NCBI GenBank assembly: GCA_965657335.1
Contig: CBFHOH010000010.1
Location: 1 to 64,000, forward strand
DNA length: 64,000 nt
Origin: UBA4582 sp965657335
GTDB lineage: Bacteria > Pseudomonadota > Gammaproteobacteria > Pseudomonadales > Azotimanducaceae
Reading direction: 5' to 3'
Positions 17,391-25,074 of this stretch are shown piece after piece. The position numbers were made by a program, and so were the translations under genes. Within the stretch, counting starts at the first letter, position 1; every line of letters begins with the position of its first letter. Below the pieces are notes generated by a model, which did not search any database, was not told the origin of the DNA, and saw only the letters and a program-made list of their open reading frames with translations.

Positions 17391-18293
17391 ATGACTCAGA
17401 TGCCAGCAATAAGCCTCGCGGCTGTACCAGGACGCAGGAAAGCAACCATAGAGCTCGCACAGGAAATTGAAAAGCGCGGGTTTAGTGGTATCTACGGCCC
17501 GAGTCTTGGGGATTCTATGGCGCTGTGTGAAGCGTTGGCTCTGGCGACAAATGAAATTACCTTCGGAACGACCATCATGCCGATTTATTTTCGGCAAGTG
17601 ACCGACTTTGCGCAAACGGCATCGTTTATTCACGAGGTCTCAGATGGCAGGTTCAGGTTTGGAATTGGGGTCAGCCATGCGCCAGCACTCAAATCAAGAG
17701 GTATATCTGCTGGCAAGCCCCTCACAGACACCAGAAATTTTGTAGAGGAACTTCGTGCAGTACCCCGCGCCGGTGAGCTTCCACCGATTGTGTTGGCGAC
17801 CCTAAGGAAGAAAATGATTGCTTTGTCAGAAGAAATTGCTGAGGGCATGGTCTTTGCTAATGGGGCTAGGTCACATATGAAAGAGTCGCTTGCGACACTG
17901 AGCTCGGCGGCCCGTGACAATGAAGACTTTTTTATTGGCGATATGATACCCACTTGTATCAATGATGATGTCGAGGTTGCAAAGGCGGTAAATCGAAAAA
18001 CCCTCACTTCGTATGCGATGCTGCCTAACTATCGAAACTATTGGAAGGAAGCTGGGTACGAAGAAGAGATGACGGCTATCGAGCAGGCGGTTGAAGCTAA
18101 GGAATTTGATAAGGTGCCGGCACTTCTCAGTGACAAATGGTTAGCTGATACGACCTTGTTTGGCTCAGCTTCTGCGGTCAGAGAGGGCGTTGAAGCCTGG
18201 TTTGACAGTGGTGTTAGAACACCGATTCTCGTGCCTTCTTCTGCCAATGGCGGACAGATGAAAGCTTTTGAAGAAATGTTGGCTATTTTTTAG
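17391..18293 (+). CDS. LLM-class flavin/F420-dependent oxidoreductase
   Basis: A 300-residue luciferase-like monooxygenase-fold protein. Recognisable parts are the N-terminal strand AISLAAVPGRRKATIELAQEIEKRGFSGIYGP, FGTTIMPIYFR, and SDGRFRFGIGVSHAP, the LLM signature strand (SxGRFxxGIG). It is short and lacks the insertion of true luciferases, as in F420-dependent LLM reductases of actinobacteria. Given the F420 locus 6 kb downstream on the same strand, F420 rather than FMN is a reasonable cofactor inference, not proven. It ends 10 bp before the convergent GST gene. The substrate is unknown. Confidence 0.85.
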   Translation: MTQMPAISLAAVPGRRKATIELAQEIEKRGFSGIYGPSLGDSMALCEALALATNEITFGTTIMPIYFRQVTDFAQTASFIHEVSDGRFRFGIGVSHAPALKSRGISAGKPLTDTRNFVEELRAVPRAGELPPIVLATLRKKMIALSEEIAEGMVFANGARSHMKESLATLSSAARDNEDFFIGDMIPTCINDDVEVAKAVNRKTLTSYAMLPNYRNYWKEAGYEEEMTAIEQAVEAKEFDKVPALLSDKWLADTTLFGSASAVREGVEAWFDSGVRTPILVPSSANGGQMKAFEEMLAIF

Positions 18294-18303
18294 GATCGCG
18301 ACG

Positions 18304-18987
18304 CTAGGTTTGCAATATTGATTGCGCGCCTTTAACAAATTTTTTCTCCTCATCGCCTTCGAGCGCCTTTTTAGGCGGTGGCTCAGGTACCCGTATGCCT
18401 TTTTGGCATGCGGGGCGCGCTTTCATTTGATCGAGCCATCGGTCAAGGTTCTCCAGTCCTTCACGAGAGACACCAGACCAGCGATAGGTTCTAACCCAGC
18501 ACCAGTTGGCGATATCGGCGATCGAATAGTCATCTGCCAGCCATTCGCTGTCTTTCAGTGCTGTATCCAGGACCTCGAATAGCCTTCTTGACTCATTCTG
18601 GTATCGCTCGATAGCAGGCTGTATTTTCTCTGGAAAGTAGCGATAAAAAACATTGGCTTGTCCCATCATGGGGCCTATACCACCCATTTGGAACATCAGC
18701 CATTGCATAACTCGAGAGCGACCCTTTTGATCCGTTGGTAAAAGTTTGCCAGTGAGTTCGGCGAGGTAAATCATGATTGCGCCGGTTTCAAATACGACAA
18801 AGTCGTCGTTGTTACGATCGACGATGACAGGAATTCTTCCATTCGGATTCATGGCGAGGAATGCTGGTGTTTTTTGATCCCCCCTGCTTAAGTTGATCGG
18901 ATTGACGTTGTAGGGTAGCGCAAGTTCTTCAAGGGTAACGGAAGCTTTATGCCCGTTGGGCGTGCCTGTTGTATAAAGATCTATCAT
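18304..18987 (-). CDS. Glutathione S-transferase (Nu-class/YfcG-like)
   Basis: A 227-residue GST. The N-terminal thioredoxin-like domain is clear: IDLYTTGTPNGHKASVTLEEL, then NPNGRIPVIVDRN with the cis-Pro, and FETGAIMIYLAEL binding the gamma-glutamyl moiety. The all-alpha C-terminal domain has MQWLMFQMGGIGPMMGQ and YSIADIANWCWV. TPNGHK resembles YfcG/YghU, which have glutathionyl disulfide reductase activity. It would detoxify electrophiles or reduce disulfides in the cytoplasm. Confidence 0.9.
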   Translation of the reverse strand: MIDLYTTGTPNGHKASVTLEELALPYNVNPINLSRGDQKTPAFLAMNPNGRIPVIVDRNNDDFVVFETGAIMIYLAELTGKLLPTDQKGRSRVMQWLMFQMGGIGPMMGQANVFYRYFPEKIQPAIERYQNESRRLFEVLDTALKDSEWLADDYSIADIANWCWVRTYRWSGVSREGLENLDRWLDQMKARPACQKGIRVPEPPPKKALEGDEEKKFVKGAQSILQT

Positions 18988-19071
18988 TCAATCACCGTAT
19001 GTTATCTTGGTTAGTCGTTGCTTTTCTTGCGAGTGAGTATTGCGAATCAAAGTGGTTGGCGCGATGTGATA

Positions 19072-20877
19072 CTAAAATGCTACTGCTCTCTGCAGAATCT
19101 TGTCGTAGAAGTCGCTATCAAGGCGGGCATAGCAGGGCTCGCCAGGCTTTTTGACCAATACATAGTCGTCAATTTTATCGAGATGAAATGCTTCTTCTCT
19201 TAAACTATTCTTTTGCAGCTTGTGCGTTGAGGTTGTCGGCAATTCAGAAAGTATCCTAATAAAAATAGGTCTTGCATAACTAGGCAGACTCTCAGTGATG
19301 TGGTCGCTGAGGGACTGCAAATCAGCGTTACCCATCGAAACGCCCTCTCTGAAAACGATAGCAGCCATGCCTGCGCGACCGTCTGTGCCCGGTATTTTTA
19401 CACCATAGGCATTTGTGAACACCACATCCGCGTGTTGGTTGATGATTTCAGCCAGTTCATTCGTTGAAACGTTTTCGCTCTTCCAGCGGAAGGTGTCGCC
19501 AATTCGGTCGACAAATTGATAATGCTTTTGACCAAAGGAAAAGCCTACCTCGACGGTCTTCATGAGGTCTCCGCTGTTAAAATAAAGGTTGCCCTTAGTA
19601 ATAACATCACGAACAAGCTTCTTTTGAGTGGCTTCGTTGTTGGTATAGCCTTCAAATTTGGTCGTGTCGGTGATTTCAATTAAAAGTAGGCCTGCCTCCC
19701 CGTCAGTCACTTCGATACAACAACCATTGCTATCTCGAATGATTTTTTCTTGTGCAACGTCATAGGACACCAGTTTTACCGGCGCGACACCCATGCCAAC
19801 GGTGCACGCCTTATTAAGTATATTGCCAAAGCCGCCATTGCCCTCACTGGCTGCGTAAAACTCGCCGATGCGGTCTATCTGGAATCTTGCTTTGAACTGG
19901 TTCCATATGTCTGGTCGAAGTCCATTTCCAACGATCGTTCTAACCGGATTGTCGGCATCGTCTACCTGTTCAGGCCTGCTCATCAAATAGCGAATCAGTT
20001 CGCCAATATATATGAAACTTGTGCAATTGTTTTTTCGAATGTCTTCCCAGAAAGCACTGATAGATAGTCGCCTTCGAATCACGGTAGATGCACCAACATG
20101 GAATGCTGCCAGTAAGCCCATAATGAGTCCCGTTCCATGGTACAGGGGAAGGCAGTTGTACATTCGATCGTTGTGATTTATCCGCAGCAGACTCACGCCG
20201 GACATCTGTGACCCCGATATCGCTCTTTTATTAGAAACAATGGCCGCCTTGGGCAAACCCGTTGTGCCTGACGTGAAGATATAGAATGCTGTCGAACCTG
20301 TCTTTATGGTCTCTGTCACCGAGAGGTTTCTTCTATCGCCTGAGTCGTCCTCGGGATCTAGTGTGATCGCCCAATTTGGCAGGTCGGTATCTTTACCATC
20401 TGTCACCATCAAAAAGTCTTCACCATCACGCATTTCTACCTGATCTTTTACATCACTGAGAGTTTTTGTTAGCTCTGAACCAAAAATACACTTCTGAGAG
20501 TCAGTAAGATTGATACAGTGCGTTAGTGGTTGTTTCGTCAGATTTGTGTTGATAAGACCAGCGGTCGCACCGGATTTGTTAATGCCGAGTAAGCAGACAA
20601 CAAAGGCGATGCGGTTTTGCATAAACAGACTGACGCATTCACCCGGTCTGATGCCCTGATCGATTAGATTATTTGCGATAACGTTAGCTCGTTCGTTCAG
20701 CTGCTTCCAGCTGACCTGCTCCCCTTCGCAGAGTAGGGCGATTGCATCCGGACGGACGGCTGCTTGCACCTCAACTAATTTGGCCATGCAGTCACTGCTG
20801 TCATCCGGTGGAGATTTCAGTCGGGCCGCGCTAAGTAGTATTTTTAAATCGCCGAAGAAATTACCAACCTTCCCCAT
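19072..20877 (-). CDS. Long/very-long-chain acyl-CoA synthetase (FATP/FadD6-like)
   Basis: A 601-residue ANL-superfamily ligase. The P-loop is FYIFTSGTTGLPKAAIVSNKR; YHGTGLIMGLLAAFHVGAST, YAASEGNGG (A5 motif) and YFNSGDLMKT (A7) place it with the fatty acid transport protein/FadD6 branch rather than with E. coli FadD. The terminal lysine region is LQKNSLREEAF. It activates long or very long-chain fatty acids, or bile-acid-like carboxylates, to CoA thioesters, probably at the inner membrane. It is a single gene between the GST and a divergent exported protein. Confidence 0.9.
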   Translation of the reverse strand: MGKVGNFFGDLKILLSAARLKSPPDDSSDCMAKLVEVQAAVRPDAIALLCEGEQVSWKQLNERANVIANNLIDQGIRPGECVSLFMQNRIAFVVCLLGINKSGATAGLINTNLTKQPLTHCINLTDSQKCIFGSELTKTLSDVKDQVEMRDGEDFLMVTDGKDTDLPNWAITLDPEDDSGDRRNLSVTETIKTGSTAFYIFTSGTTGLPKAAIVSNKRAISGSQMSGVSLLRINHNDRMYNCLPLYHGTGLIMGLLAAFHVGASTVIRRRLSISAFWEDIRKNNCTSFIYIGELIRYLMSRPEQVDDADNPVRTIVGNGLRPDIWNQFKARFQIDRIGEFYAASEGNGGFGNILNKACTVGMGVAPVKLVSYDVAQEKIIRDSNGCCIEVTDGEAGLLLIEITDTTKFEGYTNNEATQKKLVRDVITKGNLYFNSGDLMKTVEVGFSFGQKHYQFVDRIGDTFRWKSENVSTNELAEIINQHADVVFTNAYGVKIPGTDGRAGMAAIVFREGVSMGNADLQSLSDHITESLPSYARPIFIRILSELPTTSTHKLQKNSLREEAFHLDKIDDYVLVKKPGEPCYARLDSDFYDKILQRAVAF

Positions 20878-20996
20878 GGAACACCTATATGATCAAATCA
20901 TGAATACAAACTAACAAATGCAGCTTTTGGTAACCACCTGATTGTTAATAAATCGTTACAAAAAGCCGTTGCACGAAAGCATAGGGGAATAAAAAC

Positions 20997-21590
20997 ATGC
21001 GCTTTGCCAACGAGATTTTTAAATTCACCATTGTTCTACAGATGTTGTCGGTTGCATCGGGAACGGCGTTAGCAGCAGACGAAGGGGCATTGGTTTTTAC
21101 CGAAGAAATTCCCAACTATCTCGATTACTCCGATACGCTCTCAAGTTCTGGACAGCCTTTAGCTATACATATTCCTTTGTTGGCACGAACGGGCTTCGAT
21201 CAAATCATTTATCTTGCGTTGACGACAAATATTACGGCGATTCAAAAGGAAGATGAGCTCGCACTAAAAAACGGTATGGACTTCTTGCACGTTGCAGTCG
21301 ATTTTGAAAGGCCAAGTCTGCGAAACTTCGAGTTGTTTGCAGCAATCTTAAATAGCTCGGCAGATCAAAAAACTCTTGTACATTGTCAGGTAAATTTTAG
21401 GGCTTCCACATTTTTGTTTCTGTATCGGGTGATCTATCTCGGCGTACCTATCGGCGAAGCTAAAAGAGACCTGGATAAAGTCTGGGGCCCGGATCAAGTT
21501 TGGTATCGTTTTATTACAAACACCTTGGCCGCCTACGGTCTGTCGCATGAATGTGATGCTTGCGATTGGCAAGAACGTGAGTTTGATTAA
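20997..21590 (+). CDS. Exported protein-tyrosine-phosphatase-like protein with atypical CX4R loop
   Basis: A 197-residue protein with a Sec signal peptide (residues 1-27, hydrophobic core FTIVLQMLSVASGTALA, cut near ALAAD). The mature part resembles the small bacterial DSP/DUF442-like family: SSSGQP near the start, and LVHCQVNFRASTFLFLYRV at the active-site position. Classical PTPs have HCX5R; here only four residues separate Cys and Arg (C-QVNF-R), so ordinary phosphatase chemistry is uncertain. It may act on lipid or sugar phosphates in the periplasm, or be a binding protein. It is transcribed divergently from the acyl-CoA synthetase. Confidence 0.65.
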   Translation: MRFANEIFKFTIVLQMLSVASGTALAADEGALVFTEEIPNYLDYSDTLSSSGQPLAIHIPLLARTGFDQIIYLALTTNITAIQKEDELALKNGMDFLHVAVDFERPSLRNFELFAAILNSSADQKTLVHCQVNFRASTFLFLYRVIYLGVPIGEAKRDLDKVWGPDQVWYRFITNTLAAYGLSHECDACDWQEREFD

Positions 21591-21689
21591 CCCTCTAAAA
21601 CTTGTGTGTTTTGCTGAGATGCGGTGTCAGGCCTTGAATTTTGATAACCCTTTCCATTATGTGTGTTTTCCTAAGTTGCGATGTCAGGC
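21588..21689. repeat. Imperfect 57-bp tandem duplication at the 3' end of the PTP-like gene
   Basis: Two copies in register at a period of 57 bp. TAACCCT occurs at 21588-21594 and 21645-21651, and a 30-bp core at 21603-21632 recurs at 21660-21689 with 26 of 30 bases identical (starts TGTGTGTTTT, ends TGTCAGGC). The first copy begins at the TAA stop of the upstream gene. It looks like an old local duplication in non-coding DNA; no function is evident. Confidence 0.7.
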
Positions 21690-21844
21690 GGTAAAAGAGA
21701 TCGAACCTTGAGAGTAGGGTCAGTTCAAAAGCGAGTTGAAATGTTAGTTTTTATTTACAATTCGAATACAACAGTTTGATGAAGGAGTGTTGTGAGAGAT
21801 TGACCATTGGAGGCGAGACAATTTGCCGTCCAGTCGCGACGAAA

Positions 21845-21886
21845 CGCCAAATACGCCTACAAAATAGGGTTTTTGGCGCTCTTTTT
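21845..21886 (+). terminator. Candidate hairpin terminator
   Basis: CGCCAAA (21845-21851) pairs with TTTGGCG (21872-21878) around a 20-nt loop with an additional inner CC/GG, followed at once by CTCTTTTT. The stem is modest and the site is about 255 bp beyond the PTP-like gene stop, so it may end that transcript or an RNA in the non-coding stretch. Confidence 0.35.
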
Positions 21887-22156
21887 AGGGTCAGATGTCG
21901 ATATTTCGACACTAATCATGCTGTTTCCATCTAATTTTATAGGGTAAATCTCGTTTTACTGCTCAAGTTACTAACATTTCCTCGCGAAACACTGTTTTCA
22001 CCTAAATGCAAATTGTTTTGATTCGATTTTTGCGGCGGATGTCTGCAAAGCGTTGTTTAATGGGGTCTACAGAACGACTGTACAAAAAATGATCAGATTG
22101 ACTCGAAGGCCGTCTGATGTGGATGTGCTGCACACTGAGCGGAGTTATCACCAGAC

Positions 22157-22179
22157 TTATCCACAGAAAATGTGGAAAA
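22157..22179. promoter_or_regulatory. DnaA-box-like inverted pair
   Basis: TTATCCACA at 22157-22165 is an exact consensus DnaA box. After the 5-nt spacer GAAAA, TGTGGAAAA at 22171-22179 is the inverse of TTTTCCACA, one base from consensus. A weaker TGTGGATGT lies about 45 bp upstream. This geometry is found in replication origins and DnaA-titration or regulatory sites, but no dnaA, dnaN, gidA or rep gene is near. Confidence 0.4.
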
Positions 22180-22347
22180 CTCGATCATCTTTGCCTGCAA
22201 AAGTTAGTAAGCACACACCAACTATCCGAATTCTTGGAAAATGACCTATTTATCGGGCTTATGATGCTCTAGAAGGTTGATAGTGGGAGATCATAATGGT
22301 GTGATGAGGCGAGAAATTTATGGATAGACTCATCAAATAGGAGTGTT

Positions 22348-23487
22348 ATGACGATAGAAGTGTGCGGATATTGTGACGATAAATTCTCCAAAGTAAAAGA
22401 CCTGCTTGCCAGCAGTGTTCAAGCTGGAGATGACCTAGGCGCCTCCTTTGCTGCGACCGTCGATGGCGAGATGGTTGTAGACCTCTGGGCCGGTACGACG
22501 GATGAAGCACAAACGTCACCATGGGAGAAAGATACGATCGTCAACGTCTACAGCACCACCAAAACAATGTCATTCCTCTGTGCGTTGGTGCTGGCTGACA
22601 GAGGACAACTAGATTTTGACGCCTCGGTCGCAACTTACTGGCCTGAGTTCGCACAAAATGGCAAAGAATCAATCAAAGTGTGGCATTTGATGAACCATGC
22701 GGCTGGATTGTCTGGGCTCGAAGTCCCTGTTTCCACAAGTGATATGTACGACTGGGACAAAATCACGGGTTTATTGGCGGCGCAGGCACCTTGGTGGGAG
22801 CCTGGGACTGCAACGGGCTATCACGCGATCACTCAGGGTTACTTAATTGGTGAAGTCGTCAAGAGAATCTCGGGAAGATCTTTGGGGCAATTTTTTGCTG
22901 AAGAGATCGCCCAACCACTAGATGCAGATTTTCATATCGGTGTGCCGGAAGATGTGTTTCCGCGCATAGGATGTCTTATACCGCCGGGTGGTGGTGATGC
23001 CAACCCGGCTGTGCAAGGAGATCAGGACTCGATTGTAGCGCGAACTTTCCGAAATCCGCCGGTTAGCGCCTTGGAATCGAGGACGAGTGAATGGCGAAAA
23101 GCAGAAATACCTGCCGCCAACGGCCACGGGAACGCGCGCTCCGTCGCCCGGGTCCAATCTGTGCTCGCCTGTATGGGCGAGGTTGATGGCGTTCGACTGC
23201 TATCTGAAGAAACAGCAAAGTCAGTGATGATTGAGCGTATATCGGGAACAGACCTTGTGCTCGGAGTTCCCATGAGTTTTGGCCTCGGCTATGGCTTGAA
23301 TCCGGTTGTATCGCCCGTTTCTCCAAGTAAAAATGTCTGCGGATGGGGTGGTTGGGGTGGCTCTGTCATTGTTGTTGATCAGGATGTTCGTGCCTCAATC
23401 AGCTATGTCATGAACAAAATGAATGATGGACTGACCGGAGATATGCGTTCAGCGAATCTGATCAGTGGGTTTTATCAATCACTATAA
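22348..23487 (+). CDS. Serine hydrolase, beta-lactamase/family VIII esterase-like
   Basis: A 379-residue member of the beta-lactamase-related serine hydrolases with an AGGAG site. The nucleophile motif SxxK is Ser69-Thr-Thr-Lys72 (VYSTTKTMSF). A Tyr-containing motif follows in GYHAITQGYLIGEVVKRISGRS, and GWGGWGGS takes the place of the KTG box. No signal peptide is visible, so it is probably a cytoplasmic esterase or peptidase (EstB-like) rather than a beta-lactamase. It stands directly upstream of the TrmY gene (51 bp) and could be co-transcribed with it. Confidence 0.88.
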   Translation: MTIEVCGYCDDKFSKVKDLLASSVQAGDDLGASFAATVDGEMVVDLWAGTTDEAQTSPWEKDTIVNVYSTTKTMSFLCALVLADRGQLDFDASVATYWPEFAQNGKESIKVWHLMNHAAGLSGLEVPVSTSDMYDWDKITGLLAAQAPWWEPGTATGYHAITQGYLIGEVVKRISGRSLGQFFAEEIAQPLDADFHIGVPEDVFPRIGCLIPPGGGDANPAVQGDQDSIVARTFRNPPVSALESRTSEWRKAEIPAANGHGNARSVARVQSVLACMGEVDGVRLLSEETAKSVMIERISGTDLVLGVPMSFGLGYGLNPVVSPVSPSKNVCGWGGWGGSVIVVDQDVRASISYVMNKMNDGLTGDMRSANLISGFYQSL

Positions 23488-23538
23488 AGCTAGGGTATTG
23501 CTATATGCCGTCGAAAAAGCGCGCAGTTAGGCACCGTT

Positions 23539-24141
23539 GTGCCTGAATTTGTTGTCAGATGTCGAAAGACAAACACTGATCCAGATCGATTTCTCGAGGG
23601 GATTGGTGCAGGAGCGCATGCAGAGTACCTGCCTCATATCATGGTAAATGCTCTGTTCTTGTCAAAAGCCCATCGGCCTGACGTGAAGCTGTCGCTTGTT
23701 TTCGAGGAAACTCGAGACTATTCGAGAAGACTGGTGCTAGATGGTGAGGCGTTGGGCTCAGTGGGTGGTCATGATGAAAGGTCGTTGTTGATTTTTATCG
23801 CAGCAGCTTTGCGAGAGGCGGCTGGCATCGCTAAGGAAAAGTCTGTTGTAGCCTCAAACGGCGTGATTGTTGAAGCAATTAGCTTCGAACATCTGGTCAA
23901 GCGAGAGGCAGAGCAGCGCACTGTTTTTGTGCTTGATAAAAAAGGCGAAGACCTGAGGGATATCGACCTGCCCTTAGACGGGGCTTTTGTGCTTACTGAT
24001 CATATCCCAATGCCAAAAAAGACTTTTAAATCCATGCTAAGACAAGGGGTAAAAAAGATCTCCTTGGGCCCTCGCATGCTTCATGCATCCCAGTGCATCA
24101 CGTTGATCAATAACGAATATGACAGGCGTTTCTATCGCTGA
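23539..24141 (+). CDS. trmY: TrmY-like SPOUT methyltransferase (tRNA pseudouridine-54 N1-methyltransferase family)
   Basis: A 200-residue DUF358/COG1901 protein. The GTG start at 23539 gives the family N-terminus PEFVVRCRKTNTDPD; no in-frame ATG exists upstream. IMVNALFLSKAHRPDVKLSLVFEE and DERSLLIFIAAAL follow the archaeal pattern, and the C-terminal SPOUT knot is visible as ISLGPRMLHASQCITLINNEYDRR. Archaeal TrmY converts pseudouridine 54 of tRNA to m1-pseudouridine using SAM. Bacteria normally carry m5U54, so the bacterial homologue (a few are known, such as in vibrios) may have another target. It directly precedes the F420 locus on the same strand (229-bp gap). Confidence 0.82.
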   Translation: MPEFVVRCRKTNTDPDRFLEGIGAGAHAEYLPHIMVNALFLSKAHRPDVKLSLVFEETRDYSRRLVLDGEALGSVGGHDERSLLIFIAAALREAAGIAKEKSVVASNGVIVEAISFEHLVKREAEQRTVFVLDKKGEDLRDIDLPLDGAFVLTDHIPMPKKTFKSMLRQGVKKISLGPRMLHASQCITLINNEYDRRFYR

Positions 24142-24297
24142 TTATGTACTTTCCTCAATAAAGCTAAGGCAGGTTATTGGTGCTGCTGATGCGAGGGCAT
24201 AACCGGTTGCACTAAACGCCTGTTCAGCAAGTCTCGATATGTTTAAATGCTAGGCTGCGCGCAGGATGTAACGATTGTTTGCGCCTGCGTATTCGTG

Positions 24298-24318
24298 AAT
24301 AATCACAGCGTGATTATT
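24298..24318. promoter_or_regulatory. Perfect inverted repeat, candidate operator of the F420 locus
   Basis: AATAATCAC (24298-24306) and GTGATTATT (24310-24318) are perfect 9-bp arms around AGC, 53 bp upstream of the npdG start. The 21-bp length and position between the gene and its upstream neighbour are typical of a dimeric repressor or activator site (TetR, GntR or MarR class). No regulator gene is adjacent, and I do not see the same sequence elsewhere in the window. Confidence 0.5.
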
Positions 24319-24370
24319 AAAGGGCAGTAATGAGTTGCTGCTATAACAAGAGATTTAAACGGCAAAAATT

Positions 24371-25054
24371 ATGACGACAGAAGATTCAGCTAACACAATT
24401 AAATCCATTGCTATTTTGGGTGGCACAGGTGATCTAGGCGGAGGCTTGGCGAGGCAATGGTCCCGTGCGGGATATCAGATTCTGATTGGATCAAGAACCG
24501 AAGAAAAGGGTAAAGCGGCTGCCGGAGATTTGTTGGCAGAATTCCCTGATCTGAACGTCACCGGGCATGAAAATCTGGCAGCAGCGACGGCCGCTGATCT
24601 TGTCGTGCTCACTGTTCCATTCGCGCACCAGATCAGCACACTTGAGTCCGTCAAGTCTGGTCTAACAGGCAAGGTCTTGATCGACGTTACAGTGCCATTA
24701 ATGCCACCCAAAGTGGGCACGGTTCAGATGCCCGAAGCCGGTTGCGCAGCCGTCATGGCGCAGGCGTGTGTTGGTGATGATGTGTCAGTAGTCTCTGCGT
24801 TTCAAAATGTAGGTGCCATGCATCTTCAGGAAGATCACGCTATCGAGTGCGATGTTCTTGTCACGGGCAACAAAAAAGCGGCACGAGATACAGTGATCAG
24901 TCTGATCGAAGCGCTCGGTTTGCGTGGCTGGCACGCGGGGCCTTTGGCGAACGCTGCAGCAGCGGAAGCACTGACGTCTGTGCTTATATCAATCAATCGT
25001 CATCATAAGATTAATGGTGCCGGTCTTGTTATCACCGGGGAATCAGGCAGCTAG
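24371..25054 (+). CDS. npdG: F420H2:NADP oxidoreductase (NpdG/Fno)
   Basis: A 227-residue Rossmann protein. SIAILGGTGDLGGGLARQW (residues 12-30) is the NADP-binding loop, followed by IGSRTEEKG, whose Ser-Arg pair selects NADPH. VLTVPFAHQ and LIDVTVPLMPP are Fno signatures, as is the C-terminal EALGLRGWHAGPLANAAAAEALTSVLI. It transfers hydride between NADP(H) and coenzyme F420 in the cytoplasm, and in bacteria mainly regenerates F420H2 from NADPH. It is the first gene of the F420 biosynthesis run (20 bp before cofE), behind the candidate operator at 24298. Confidence 0.93.
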   Translation: MTTEDSANTIKSIAILGGTGDLGGGLARQWSRAGYQILIGSRTEEKGKAAAGDLLAEFPDLNVTGHENLAAATAADLVVLTVPFAHQISTLESVKSGLTGKVLIDVTVPLMPPKVGTVQMPEAGCAAVMAQACVGDDVSVVSAFQNVGAMHLQEDHAIECDVLVTGNKKAARDTVISLIEALGLRGWHAGPLANAAAAEALTSVLISINRHHKINGAGLVITGESGS

Positions 25055-25074
25055 GCTGTCTGGTTTTATTTGAT

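Larger units (their letters stand above)
21591..22347. other. Long non-coding stretch (757 bp)
   Basis: The largest gene-free stretch in the window. It holds the 57-bp duplication, a hairpin with T-run (21845-21886), a short palindrome GTCGA-TATT-TCGAC at 21897-21910, an AT-rich segment around 21900-22040, a DnaA-box-like inverted repeat (22157-22179) and several GATC sites. A 63-codon frame at 22053-22244 has no ribosome-binding site or recognisable features and covers the DnaA-like motif, so I do not call it. An untranslated RNA or replication-protein binding region is possible. Confidence 0.5.

Noticed and set aside
22053..22244. 63-codon frame in the long non-coding stretch
   Set aside because: No ribosome-binding site, basic low-information sequence, and it spans the DnaA-box-like repeat.
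21591..22347. Chromosomal origin of replication
   Set aside because: Only one perfect DnaA box and one near match; none of the usual origin-flanking genes are present, so only a DnaA-site note is kept.
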